Both the position numbers and the translations under genes were made by a program. Of a stretch of 25,257 nt of DNA, positions 8,444-15,796 are shown one piece after another. The stretch is from an uncultured Gammaproteobacteria bacterium (GTDB lineage Bacteria; Pseudomonadota; Gammaproteobacteria; GCA-001735895). The stretch spans positions 1 to 25,257 of the forward strand of contig CALJQI010000061.1 of the NCBI GenBank assembly GCA_937980285.1, in the 5' to 3' direction. Under the pieces are notes generated by a model that saw only the letters and a program-made list of their open reading frames with translations, was not told the DNA's origin and ran no database searches. The stretch's first letter is position 1, and the number at the start of each line of letters is the position of its first letter.

Positions 8444-8458
8444 AGGGGAACACAATTG
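8444..8458 (+). promoter_or_regulatory. Ribosome binding site fixing a TTG start
   Basis: AGGGG at 8444-8448 lies seven bases before TTG 8456-8458, which opens the guanylyltransferase frame directly at MIPIILSGGSGTR. The only nearby upstream in-frame ATG (8420) is followed at once by a TAA. TTG is therefore the most likely initiation codon. Confidence 0.75.
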
Positions 8459-9862
8459 ATACCGATAATCCTGTCCGGCGGATCCGGCACTCGCCTGTGG
8501 CCGCTGTCACGCAAGATGTACCCGAAGCAGTTCCTCAGCCTGCTGCATGACGAAACCATGCTGCAGCGCACGCTGAAGCGGCTGGACAGGCTCGACCACG
8601 CAGCGCCCACCGTGGTGTGTAACAACGAGCACCGATTCATTGTCGCCGAACAGGCACGCCAGATTGGCGTCGAGGATTTGTCGATAATTCTCGAACCCTT
8701 CGGCAGAAACACCGCACCGGCAATCGCGGTCGCCGCGGTCCACGCCACGCAGCAAGCGGGCGACCCGGTGCTGCTGGTATTGACCGCCGACCACGAAATT
8801 CCCGATCAACAGGCCTTTACCGATGTTGTCAGGCAGGCGCTGCCGCTGGCCGAGGCCGGCAAGCTGGTAACTTTCGGCATCGTGCCGACCTACGCGGCTC
8901 CCGGTTATGGTTACATACGCCGCGGCGAGTCCGAGGGTAATGGATATATCGTCGACGAATTCGTCGAAAAACCCGATCAGTCGAGCGCCAGCGCTTACCT
9001 CGCCTCGGATGAGTATTACTGGAATAGCGGCATGTTCATGTTTCGCGCGCAGGCCTACCTCGACGAGCTGCAAAAATTCAAGCCCGATATGGTAACCCGC
9101 TGCCGGCAGGCGGCGGCCAACATGAGCGAGGATATCGGCTTTCTGCGGCTGGACGCCGAAGCCTTCGGCGATTGCGAGGCGGACTCCATCGATTACGCGG
9201 TGATGGAAAAAACCGAACTCGCCTGCGTGGTACCGATGGACGCCGGCTGGAGCGATATCGGCAGCTGGTCGTCAGTCTGGGAACAGGACGAGAAGGATGA
9301 GCACGGCAACGCTACCCGCGGCGATGTCATCACCAACGACACCGAAAACTCCATCGTCCATGCCGAGAGCCGGCTGGTTGCGACCGTCGGCGTCAGCGAC
9401 CTGGTAATCGTCGAAACCCAGGACGCCGTGCTGGTGGCGGACAAGCAAAAGGCGCAGCAAGTAAAACAGATTGTAGAGAAACTGGCGCTGGACAGCCGCG
9501 AGGAAGAAAACTTTCATCGCATCGTTTACCGCCCCTGGGGCAGTTTCGACTCGGTCGACGAGGGCGAGGGATACAAGGTCAAGCGTATCAGCGTCAAACC
9601 CGGCGCGCGGCTATCGAAGCAAATGCATCATCATCGCGCCGAGCACTGGGTCGTGGTAAGAGGCACCGCGCGCGTGTTTCGCGACGACGAGATTTTCGAC
9701 CTGCACGAAAACGAGTCGGTCTTCATCCCGCTGGGCACCACGCATTACCTCGAAAATCCCGGTGACGAAGCGCTCGATATCATCGAGGTGCAGTCGGGCG
9801 ATTATCTCGGCGAAGACGACATCGTGCGCTTCGACGATATTTACGGCCGCAGCGACGGGTAA
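8456..9862 (+). CDS. manC: Mannose-1-phosphate guanylyltransferase / mannose-6-phosphate isomerase (type II, bifunctional)
   Basis: The N-terminal nucleotidyltransferase domain has the signature GGSGTRLWPLSRKMYPKQFL at residues 8-27, AAVHATQ and VLTADHEI in the core, FVEKPD, and WNSGMFMFRAQAY. The C-terminal cupin (from about residue 350) has PWGSFDSVDEGEGYKVKRI, HHHRAEHWVVVRGTARV and HYLENPGDEALDIIEVQSG. Together they convert fructose 6-phosphate to mannose 6-phosphate and mannose 1-phosphate plus GTP to GDP-mannose, a cytoplasmic precursor of polysaccharides; a phosphomannomutase must lie elsewhere. The length of 468 residues is standard for AlgA/ManC/CpsB proteins. The start is TTG. No other polysaccharide genes are adjacent, so it is an isolated supply gene here. 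Confidence 0.95.
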   Translation: MIPIILSGGSGTRLWPLSRKMYPKQFLSLLHDETMLQRTLKRLDRLDHAAPTVVCNNEHRFIVAEQARQIGVEDLSIILEPFGRNTAPAIAVAAVHATQQAGDPVLLVLTADHEIPDQQAFTDVVRQALPLAEAGKLVTFGIVPTYAAPGYGYIRRGESEGNGYIVDEFVEKPDQSSASAYLASDEYYWNSGMFMFRAQAYLDELQKFKPDMVTRCRQAAANMSEDIGFLRLDAEAFGDCEADSIDYAVMEKTELACVVPMDAGWSDIGSWSSVWEQDEKDEHGNATRGDVITNDTENSIVHAESRLVATVGVSDLVIVETQDAVLVADKQKAQQVKQIVEKLALDSREEENFHRIVYRPWGSFDSVDEGEGYKVKRISVKPGARLSKQMHHHRAEHWVVVRGTARVFRDDEIFDLHENESVFIPLGTTHYLENPGDEALDIIEVQSGDYLGEDDIVRFDDIYGRSDG

Positions 9863-9922
9863 ATTCAGTAACATTGACCTGGGTCAGCCCGCATTGCCGC
9901 CGAATCTGGATATTCATGAATT

Positions 9923-10885
9923 ATGAGCGACCCCGATCCCGTGCAGTTCGACGATACCCAGCTCGATGAAGCGCTGGAGTATCCCGACTGGTTTAAAATC
10001 AGCCTCGGCGATTTAAATGACGACGTTGCCGAAGCCCGCGCCGACGGCAAGTTCGGCATCATTGTTTACTATGGTCAGAAGCGCTGTGCCTACTGCGAAC
10101 AGTTTTTCAAGGCCAATCTGGGCGACGAAAGCATTGCGCGCTACATCCGCAAGCATTTCGACGTCATACCGATCGACATCTGGGGCATCGAGGATTTCGT
10201 CGACACAGACGGCAACAGTTACAGCGAGCGTGAATTGTCGATTCGCTATAAAACCAATTTCACCCCTTCGCTGGTGTTCTACGACGGTAAAGGTAAACCG
10301 ATCCATCGCCTGCGCGGCTATTACCCGCCCTACCAGTTTCGCGCGACGCTGAACTACGTAGCCGAGGGCTTTTATCGCGTGGAAAAATTTCGCGACTACC
10401 TGGCGCGCGCCGAGCCGGATCTGTTTTTTACCCGCGGCGAGTTGATCGAGCGCGATTTTCACCAGCCGCCGCCCTACGACCTCGATCGCGGTAAACGGAA
10501 GTCGGACAGGGCGCTGGCCGTCATCTTCGAGCAGGGGTCCTGCCACGCCTGCGAATTGTTGCACACCGGCCCGCTGTCGCAGACAGAGATACTGGTTGAA
10601 ATCGAGAAAATGGACGTCGTGCAGTTAAACCTGTTCGCGGATACGCAAGTGATAACCCCGGCGGGTAAATCTACCACCGCGAAACAGTGGGGTCGGGAGC
10701 TGGGTCTGTTTTATACTCCGACCATCGTACTGTTCAGCCCCGAGGGCAAGGAGGTCATGCGTGTCGATTCAGTGGTTCAGTTTTACCGCCTGTGGGGCGT
10801 GCTCGATTTCGTCAACCGTCGCGGTTACGCCAGCGGCATCGATTACCAGGGCTGGCGCCTGCAGCAACGCGAAACCGCCGACTAA
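9923..10885 (+). CDS. Cytoplasmic protein with two thioredoxin-like domains
   Basis: The 320-residue product contains two thioredoxin-fold units. The first has FGIIVYYGQKRCAYCEQFF (C55, C58) followed by a cis-proline-like TPSLVFYDGKGKPIHRLRGY. The second has ALAVIFEQGSCHACELL (C207, C210) followed by TPTIVLFSPEGKEVMRVD. Each domain has a CXXC redox pair and a TP step facing it. No signal peptide is present, unlike secreted SoxW-type thioredoxins that the single domains resemble, so it should work in the cytoplasm. The partner is unknown. The ribosome binding site before ATG 9923 is weak. It is followed after 12 bp by the aldolase-mtnA pair and may be cotranscribed with it. Confidence 0.82.
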   Translation: MSDPDPVQFDDTQLDEALEYPDWFKISLGDLNDDVAEARADGKFGIIVYYGQKRCAYCEQFFKANLGDESIARYIRKHFDVIPIDIWGIEDFVDTDGNSYSERELSIRYKTNFTPSLVFYDGKGKPIHRLRGYYPPYQFRATLNYVAEGFYRVEKFRDYLARAEPDLFFTRGELIERDFHQPPPYDLDRGKRKSDRALAVIFEQGSCHACELLHTGPLSQTEILVEIEKMDVVQLNLFADTQVITPAGKSTTAKQWGRELGLFYTPTIVLFSPEGKEVMRVDSVVQFYRLWGVLDFVNRRGYASGIDYQGWRLQQRETAD

Positions 10886-10897
10886 CCGGGGTTGCCG

Positions 10898-11566
10898 ATG
10901 ACTAAGGCTTGCGCAGATCGCGAATCGCTCGCGCAGCAGATAATCGACAGCTGCCTGGCGATGAACGCCCAGGGTATCAACCAGGGCAGCGCCGGCAACG
11001 TCAGCGCGCGTTTCGAGGACGGCTTCCTGATCACGCCTTCGGGTCTGCCCTACGATCGCCTGCGGCCTGCCGACATCGTGCTGCTTGGGCTGGACGGAAG
11101 CACGGCGGATAATCTGAAACCGTCCAGCGACTGGCGCATGCACCGCGATATCTACGCCTGTCACGAAAACGCCGGCGCCGTGCTGCACGCACATTCGACC
11201 TTCGCCACCGCACTGTCCTGCCTGCGGCGGGATATTCCTGCGTTTCACTACATGGTTGCGGTCGCCGGCGGCAATGATATCCGTTGCGCAGACTATGCCC
11301 TGTTCGGCACCCAGGCCCTGTCCGACAACATGCTGTCCGCGCTGCGGGACAGGCGCGCCTGCCTGCTCGGCACCCACGGCATGATCTGTTTTCACGACGA
11401 CCTCGACAAGGCTCTGTGGCTCGGCGTCGAGGTGGAAACGCTGGCACGGCAATACTGGCATGCGCTGCAGCTTGGCGAGCCGGTGATCCTCGACGATTCG
11501 CAAATGCAACAGGTGGCGGCACAGTTCGCCGACTACGGCAAACAGCCCGCGCGCGGCGAGCGCTAA
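10898..11566 (+). CDS. Class II (FucA-like) aldolase, candidate 5-methylthioribulose-1-phosphate aldolase
   Basis: The product is a zinc-dependent class II aldolase of the fuculose-phosphate aldolase type: QGSAGNVSAR, FLITPSGLPYDRL, VLHAHSTFATAL, HYMVAVAGGN, LLGTHGMICF and KALWLGVEVETLA. The metal ligands H97, H99 and H160 keep the spacing of H92, H94 and H155 of E. coli FucA. The catalytic Glu73 of FucA is replaced by D78 (KPSSDWRMH). It abuts mtnA (TAAATG), which suggests the Ald2 role in the DHAP shunt: splitting methylthioribulose 1-phosphate, or the 5-deoxy analogue, into DHAP and an aldehyde. It resembles FucA much more than MtnB dehydratase. ATG 10898, after GGGG with six bases of spacing, is preferred over TTG 10892. 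Confidence 0.88.
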   Translation: MTKACADRESLAQQIIDSCLAMNAQGINQGSAGNVSARFEDGFLITPSGLPYDRLRPADIVLLGLDGSTADNLKPSSDWRMHRDIYACHENAGAVLHAHSTFATALSCLRRDIPAFHYMVAVAGGNDIRCADYALFGTQALSDNMLSALRDRRACLLGTHGMICFHDDLDKALWLGVEVETLARQYWHALQLGEPVILDDSQMQQVAAQFADYGKQPARGER

Positions 11567-12670
11567 ATGAACGTCGACGGCAAACCCTACCGAAGTATCT
11601 GGCTCAACGACGACGGCGTCTCGGTCGACGTAATCGACCAGACCCGCCTGCCGCACGCCTTCGAAATCCTGAACCTGCGATCGCTCGATGACAGCTGCGT
11701 CGCAATAGCCGACATGGTGGTGCGCGGGGCGCCGCTGATCGGCGCCACCGCGGCCTACGGCTTTTACCTCGCCATGCGTCAGGACGCCTCCGATTCGGCG
11801 ATGCTATCCGCCTACGAAGCGCTCAACGCCACGCGCCCGACCGCGGTCAACCTGCGCTGGGCGCTGGATCGCATGCGCTCGGCGCTGACCCGGGTGCCCG
11901 CGCAAAGCCGCGTCGAGCATGCGCTCGCCGAAGCCGCCGCGGTTGCCGAACTCGATGTCGAAATCAACCAGGGCATCGGCCGTCACGGGCTCGAACTTAT
12001 CCGCCGTATAGCCGCCGACAAGCCGCCCGGTGATGCGATCAACATTCTCACCCACTGCAACGCCGGCTGGCTGGCGACGGTCGACTGGGGCACCGCGACG
12101 GCGCCGATTTACATGGCCCATGACGCCGGCATCCCGCTGCATGTCTGGGTCGACGAAACCCGCCCGCGCAACCAGGGCGCGAGCCTGACCGCCTGGGAAC
12201 TCGGCCATCACGGCGTGCCGCACAGCCTCATCGTCGACAATGCCGGCGGCCACCTGATGCAGCACGGCATGGTCGACCTGTGCCTGGTCGGCAGCGATCG
12301 CACCACGCGTTCGGGCGACGTCTGCAACAAGATCGGCACCTATCTGAAGGCGCTTGCGGCGTTCGACAACGCCGTGCCTTTTTACGTCTGCCTGCCGGGC
12401 ACGACCATCGACTGGGAGATCGGCGACGGCCTGCGGCAGATCCCGATAGAGCAACGCGACGGTCTCGAGGTATCGCGGGTTCACGGCCGGCTAGCGGACG
12501 GCAGCATCGGCTCGGTATCGATTGCGCCCGAGGCTACGCCGGTGGTCAACTATGCCTTCGACGTCACCCCGGCAAAACTGGTCAGCGGTTTGATCACCGA
12601 ACGCGGCATCGTCGAAGCGAGCGAGGCGACGCTGGCAGAGGCTTTCCCTGAACATCCGCGCCATCGGTAG
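11567..12670 (+). CDS. mtnA: S-methyl-5-thioribose-1-phosphate isomerase
   Basis: The 367-residue product is a clear MtnA: DQTRLPHAFEILNLRS, VRGAPLIGATAAYGFYLA, PTAVNLRWALDRM, ILTHCNAGWLATVDWGTA, VWVDETRPRNQGASLTAWEL, GSDRTTRSGDVCNKIGTY and APEATPVVNYAFDVTPA. The catalytic pair is C164 and D244, matching Cys160 and Asp240 of the Bacillus subtilis enzyme with a constant offset. It isomerises methylthioribose 1-phosphate (or 5-deoxyribose 1-phosphate) to the ribulose form in the cytoplasm. It starts immediately after the aldolase stop with no gap. No mtnP, mtnK, mtnB, mtnC or mtnD is in the window, so the first salvage step must be encoded elsewhere. Confidence 0.96.
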   Translation: MNVDGKPYRSIWLNDDGVSVDVIDQTRLPHAFEILNLRSLDDSCVAIADMVVRGAPLIGATAAYGFYLAMRQDASDSAMLSAYEALNATRPTAVNLRWALDRMRSALTRVPAQSRVEHALAEAAAVAELDVEINQGIGRHGLELIRRIAADKPPGDAINILTHCNAGWLATVDWGTATAPIYMAHDAGIPLHVWVDETRPRNQGASLTAWELGHHGVPHSLIVDNAGGHLMQHGMVDLCLVGSDRTTRSGDVCNKIGTYLKALAAFDNAVPFYVCLPGTTIDWEIGDGLRQIPIEQRDGLEVSRVHGRLADGSIGSVSIAPEATPVVNYAFDVTPAKLVSGLITERGIVEASEATLAEAFPEHPRHR

Positions 12671-12720
12671 ACGCGAAAAGGCGTTCGACAAGGCGCTGGC
12701 GCCGATGACCGGATAGTTAT

Positions 12721-12750
12721 TTGACCGATCGTTCCAAACTCGGTTAAGAT
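12721..12750 (+). promoter_or_regulatory. Promoter with operator-like palindrome upstream of the TetR gene
   Basis: TTGACC (12721-12726) and TAAGAT (12745-12750) make a plausible sigma-70 pair with 18-bp spacing. GACCGATCGTTC (12723-12734), palindromic except for one position pair, overlaps the -35 box and spacer. The core CGATCGTTC recurs before the AhpD-like gene at 13380-13388. Autoregulation by the TetR product is inference. Confidence 0.55.
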
Positions 12751-12774
12751 GGGCGCTTCGAAGGTGGAATAACA

Positions 12775-13356
12775 ATGCCCTGGCAAAAGAACTACGATCA
12801 GACCGAGGTGCTCGAAAAGGCGATGAAGGCCTTCTGGGCCCATGGTTACGAAGCCACCTCGATGAGCGACCTGGTCAAGGCTACTGGCATCAATCGAGGC
12901 AGCATCTATGCAGCCTTTCCCAACAAGCGCGAATTGTTCATACGCGCGCTCGAGTATTACGACCAGGTGTATCGCCGCGATCACCTGCAGCAAATAGCCG
13001 CTCTAAATACACCGCGCGAAGCCATCATCGCCGTGTTCGAATCCGCGGCCTGCAATCCGCCAGATAGCGGCAGGCCGTGGGGATGCCTGCTGGTCAATAC
13101 CGCGCTCGAATTGTCGCCACACGATGCCGAGGTCGGCGCATTCGTAGACCGCAGCCTGCAGGCGGTCGAAGCATTCTTCCATTGCCGAATCGAATCGGCA
13201 AAGCAGGAACAAAGTATTAATCCGGAGCTGGACTCGAGCGACACGGCCAGTGCCCTGCTCGGCCTGTTTCTGGGTTTGCGGGTACTGACGCGCGCGAAGT
13301 CGCGCCAGGCTACCATCGATGCCGTCATTTCCCAGGCCAGGATGATGCTCGAGTAA
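12775..13356 (+). CDS. TetR-family transcriptional regulator
   Basis: The N-terminal helix-turn-helix is typical: VLEKAMKAFWAHGYEATSMS, DLVKATGINRGSIYAAFPNK, RELFIRALEYYDQ. The remaining part (to residue 193) is an all-helical ligand domain with GCLLVNTALEL and ALLGLFLGLRVLTRA, a layout like NemR/AcuR-type or YcdC-like repressors that sense electrophiles or small acids. Ligand unknown. A probable promoter and palindromic site lie just upstream, and a closely similar site lies before the AhpD-like gene 54 bp downstream, so it probably represses itself and that gene. GGTGGA before the ATG serves as the ribosome binding site. An AcuR-like role in acrylate sensing is possible but not shown. Confidence 0.93.
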   Translation: MPWQKNYDQTEVLEKAMKAFWAHGYEATSMSDLVKATGINRGSIYAAFPNKRELFIRALEYYDQVYRRDHLQQIAALNTPREAIIAVFESAACNPPDSGRPWGCLLVNTALELSPHDAEVGAFVDRSLQAVEAFFHCRIESAKQEQSINPELDSSDTASALLGLFLGLRVLTRAKSRQATIDAVISQARMMLE

Positions 13357-13363
13357 AAAAAAT

Positions 13364-13394
13364 TTGGCCTAACATGGAACGATCGTTCTATTAA
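13364..13394 (+). promoter_or_regulatory. Promoter with perfect palindromic operator before the AhpD-like gene
   Basis: GAACGATCGTTC at 13377-13388 is a perfect 12-bp palindrome. It sits between a TTGGCC (13364-13369) and a TATTAA (13389-13394), a -35/-10 pair with a rather long 19-bp spacer. The shared CGATCGTTC core with the site before the TetR gene suggests both are bound by that regulator. Confidence 0.55.
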
Positions 13395-13410
13395 ACCTGA
13401 GGAGTAAATC

Positions 13411-13980
13411 ATGAGTGTTTCATATGTAGAAAGAGATCAGGCGGATGCCGAAACAATTGCCTTTTACGACAAGGCGGAGGAACGTTTCCAGGCGCTGTTG
13501 AATATTTTCAAGGTGTTCGGTCATCAGCCCGAATACGGTACCGCGTTTACCGATTTGATCATGGCGATACTCAAGGACGGGGTGCTCGACTGGAAAACCA
13601 AGGAACTGCTGATCTTAAAGGCGACGCAACGCAACGATTGCCAGTATTGCGTGGTGCAACATGAGCGTGTATCCGACATGCTCGGTATCGCCGCGGAAAA
13701 AATTGCCGATATCGACGGCGACAGTTACAAAACCAGCCCGCATTTTACCGAGGGTGAAAAAGCCCTGCTGGATTTAACCGTGCAAATCGGGGAAGACGCC
13801 AACCGCGTATCCAGGGAACTGTGGACCCGCCTGCACGCCAACTGGAGCGAACCTCAGATAGTAGACGCGGTTTTCGTGATCACCATCTACATTGCGGTTT
13901 CAAAGTTTGGTGACGCGCTTGGCGTCGAACTCGAGCCGATGTTCGACGGCGTCGAACCGCAACTCAAGGTGCGGCATTGA
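13411..13980 (+). CDS. AhpD-like / carboxymuconolactone decarboxylase family protein
   Basis: The 189-residue product has the AhpD-type redox signature KELLILKATQRNDCQYCVVQ followed by H (C77, C80, H84), preceded by a helical region typical of alkylhydroperoxidase-like proteins. A C-terminal helical repeat follows (VDAVFVITIYIAVSKFGDAL). Proteins of this family reduce peroxides or act as decarboxylases; the CXXC-X3-H motif favours a thiol peroxidase or disulfide-exchange role in the cytoplasm. GAGGAG before the ATG is a good ribosome binding site. The gene follows a TetR regulator with a matching palindrome in its promoter and is followed by a glutaredoxin, so a response to peroxide or electrophile stress is plausible. 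Confidence 0.88.
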   Translation: MSVSYVERDQADAETIAFYDKAEERFQALLNIFKVFGHQPEYGTAFTDLIMAILKDGVLDWKTKELLILKATQRNDCQYCVVQHERVSDMLGIAAEKIADIDGDSYKTSPHFTEGEKALLDLTVQIGEDANRVSRELWTRLHANWSEPQIVDAVFVITIYIAVSKFGDALGVELEPMFDGVEPQLKVRH

Positions 13981-13999
13981 AACAGGTAAAACAATAGCG

Positions 14000-14015
14000 C
14001 GGGCATCCGTGCCCG
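14000..14015 (+). terminator. Hairpin between the AhpD-like and glutaredoxin genes
   Basis: CGGGCA-TCCG-TGCCCG forms a 6-bp G+C-rich stem with a 4-base loop, 19 bp after the stop codon. No T-run follows, so it is either a weak attenuating terminator or an mRNA end-stabilising hairpin. Confidence 0.35.
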
Positions 14016-14039
14016 TGCCGTGCCTATGAGCAATAGCCC

Positions 14040-14270
14040 ATGAAAGAGATCGAAATTTTTACCGGACCCGGCTGCGCACACTGTGAACAGGCCAAGGCCT
14101 TACTCAGGCAACACGGGGTGGAATATGTCGAACGCGACGTCAGCGACGCGGCTGTAATCATCGAATTTCGCCAGCGACTGCCACGACTTAAATCGCTACC
14201 GCAAATATTTGCCGATGGCGACCACCTGGGAGGGCTCGAAGATTTGCAAATGCTGCTGCTGAGCGACTAA
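14040..14270 (+). CDS. Glutaredoxin
   Basis: The 76-residue product is a complete short glutaredoxin: EIEIFTGPGCAHCEQAKALL with the active-site pair C12/C15 (CAHC in place of the common CPYC), VEYVERDVSD, LPQIFADGDHLGG with the cis-proline loop and the glycine pair that binds glutathione. It would reduce disulfides or glutathione adducts in the cytoplasm. The class is close to GrxC, but the Pro-Tyr to Ala-His change prevents a firm symbol. The ribosome binding site is weak. It follows the AhpD-like gene on the same strand and ends 3 bp before the stop of the convergent methyltransferase. Confidence 0.9.
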   Translation: MKEIEIFTGPGCAHCEQAKALLRQHGVEYVERDVSDAAVIIEFRQRLPRLKSLPQIFADGDHLGGLEDLQMLLLSD

Positions 14271-14273
14271 GGT

Positions 14274-14942
14274 CTAGTAATACTTGCGCAATATGGTCAA
14301 ACCGTCGCCGATCGGCACCAGCGATAAATCGAAGCGTCCGGGCGCCCTCTGGTGCAGCCAGAGGTTGAGTTCGCGCAGCGCGACAGTATCCTCGCTGTTA
14401 TCCTCAGGGTCGGCGACCGAACCTCCCCAGAGCACGTTATCCAGCGTTATCAGGCCGCCATTGCGCACCAGCGCGAGACAGGATTCGACATAGGACCGGT
14501 AACCGGCCTTGTCGGCGTCGATGTAGGCAAAGTCATAGGCGCCCTCGAAGCCTTCGTCGATCAGACGATCCAGCGTCTGCTGCGCCGGCCCCAGCTGCAG
14601 ATCGATGCGGTCGTCGACATTGGCCGCGCGCCAGTGTTCGCGCGCGATCGCGGTATATTCCTCGCTCAGGTCGCAGCAGGTCATCCTGAGGCCGGGCATG
14701 GCCATCGTCAGGCGCAGGCTGGTATAGCCGGTAAAGGTGCCGATTTCGAGCCCGTTGCGGGCACCGAGCATCTTGAACAACAGTTTCAGCAATTGCACCT
14801 GTTCAGGCGAACTGATCATATTGGCGTCGGGCATGGCCAGCGTCTGTTCGCGCAGTCGCGCGCAGGCCTCGGGCTCCTGCAGCGAAACATCGAGCACGTA
14901 CTGTTGCAGCCTGTCATCGAGGCCAAGTGTCGAGTTCGACAT
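14274..14942 (-). CDS. SAM-dependent O-methyltransferase (family 3, caffeoyl-CoA OMT-like)
   Basis: The 222-residue product has the class-I methyltransferase fold with motif I GLEIGTFTGYTSLRLTMAMP, then CCDLSEEYTAIAREHW, the metal-linked YDFAYIDADKAGYRSYVESC, and GGLITLDNVLWGGSVADP. This is the cation-dependent O-methyltransferase family; many bacterial members act on catechols or other hydroxylated small molecules, and the substrate is not readable here. The frame extends 31 codons upstream, but ATG 14942 is preceded by GAGGAGGAG at ideal distance. It is divergent from the glutathione transferase gene over about 120 bp holding an inverted repeat. Confidence 0.92.
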   Translation of the reverse strand: MSNSTLGLDDRLQQYVLDVSLQEPEACARLREQTLAMPDANMISSPEQVQLLKLLFKMLGARNGLEIGTFTGYTSLRLTMAMPGLRMTCCDLSEEYTAIAREHWRAANVDDRIDLQLGPAQQTLDRLIDEGFEGAYDFAYIDADKAGYRSYVESCLALVRNGGLITLDNVLWGGSVADPEDNSEDTVALRELNLWLHQRAPGRFDLSLVPIGDGLTILRKYY

Positions 14943-15008
14943 GGTAGACTCCTCCTCTAAACGCTCATTATCCCTGTAGTATCCGGGGTTGAGATTCTTT
15001 TGCAGGAC

Positions 15009-15027
15009 CATACCTTGATTCGGTATG
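15009..15027. promoter_or_regulatory. Inverted repeat between O-methyltransferase and glutathione transferase genes
   Basis: CATACC-TTGATTC-GGTATG has perfect 6-bp arms with a 7-bp spacer, one and a half helical turns end to end. Its place in the divergent promoter region suggests an operator. No regulator gene is adjacent. Confidence 0.4.
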
Positions 15028-15061
15028 CACATCAATCTGACTTAAGCCGGGGTACAACACA

Positions 15062-15721
15062 ATGTCGTTACATCTGATCAGTTTCAAAACCTGCCCGTTC
15101 GTGCAACGCGCCGTGATAACGCTAAAGCACAAGAATATCGACTTTGACATTACCTATATCGATCTCGCCGAGCCGCCCGACTGGTTCCTCGAGATGTCCC
15201 CGCTGGGGAAAGTTCCAGTGCTCAAGGTCGACGACGAAATCCTGTTTGAATCGGCGGTCATCAACGAGTACCTCGACGAAATTACCGGCGGCGAGCTGCA
15301 GCCGAAGGATCCGCTGGCGCGCGCCAAGAACCGCGCCTGGATCGAGTTTGCCTCCAATATGCTCGGCAATCTCTATATGATGAAAATGAGCAAGGACGAG
15401 GAACATTTCGACAAGTATCGCGAATTGCTGGTAAGCCAGCTGCATCGGGTGGAAGAACGACTCGGAGAGGGACCCTGGTTCAACGGCGCCGAATTCTCGC
15501 TCGCCGATACCGCGTTTGCGCCGCTGTTTCGCCAGAATTCGGTCGCCGGCGGCAAGCTGTCGGTACTCGATGCCGATACCATGCCGCGGGTTTGCGCCTG
15601 GGCCGAGCGCCTGCTGGCCCTGCCGGAGGTACGCGATTCGGTGGTCGACGAATTCGAGGATTTGTATCTATCGGCGATGCAAAAGAATGGTTCTTACAGC
15701 CTCGCTCGACTGGCGGCCTAG
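15062..15721 (+). CDS. Glutathione S-transferase family protein
   Basis: The N-terminal thioredoxin-like domain has LISFKTCPFVQRAVITLKHK (C11 as probable catalytic cysteine, as in omega-like enzymes), the glutathione-binding GKVPVLKVDD with the cis-proline, and ESAVINEYLDE. The helical C-terminal domain has WFNGAEFSLADTAFAPLF. A catalytic cysteine in place of Ser/Tyr points to thiol transfer or reductive deglutathionylation rather than classical conjugation. It acts in the cytoplasm. Length (219) is normal. The 3' neighbour is a ferredoxin-NADP reductase after a 75-bp gap. The substrate is unknown. Confidence 0.93.
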   Translation: MSLHLISFKTCPFVQRAVITLKHKNIDFDITYIDLAEPPDWFLEMSPLGKVPVLKVDDEILFESAVINEYLDEITGGELQPKDPLARAKNRAWIEFASNMLGNLYMMKMSKDEEHFDKYRELLVSQLHRVEERLGEGPWFNGAEFSLADTAFAPLFRQNSVAGGKLSVLDADTMPRVCAWAERLLALPEVRDSVVDEFEDLYLSAMQKNGSYSLARLAA

Positions 15722-15796
15722 CAGGAATCGATATAGAGTCGTATACCTGTAAGCGGAATCCGATGAAGATTTTGTGCGAATGACGGAGAAATCATA

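Noticed and set aside
10769..11656. 295-codon frame opposite the aldolase gene
   Set aside because: The plus strand carries a full FucA-like aldolase with metal ligands; the minus frame shows no domain.
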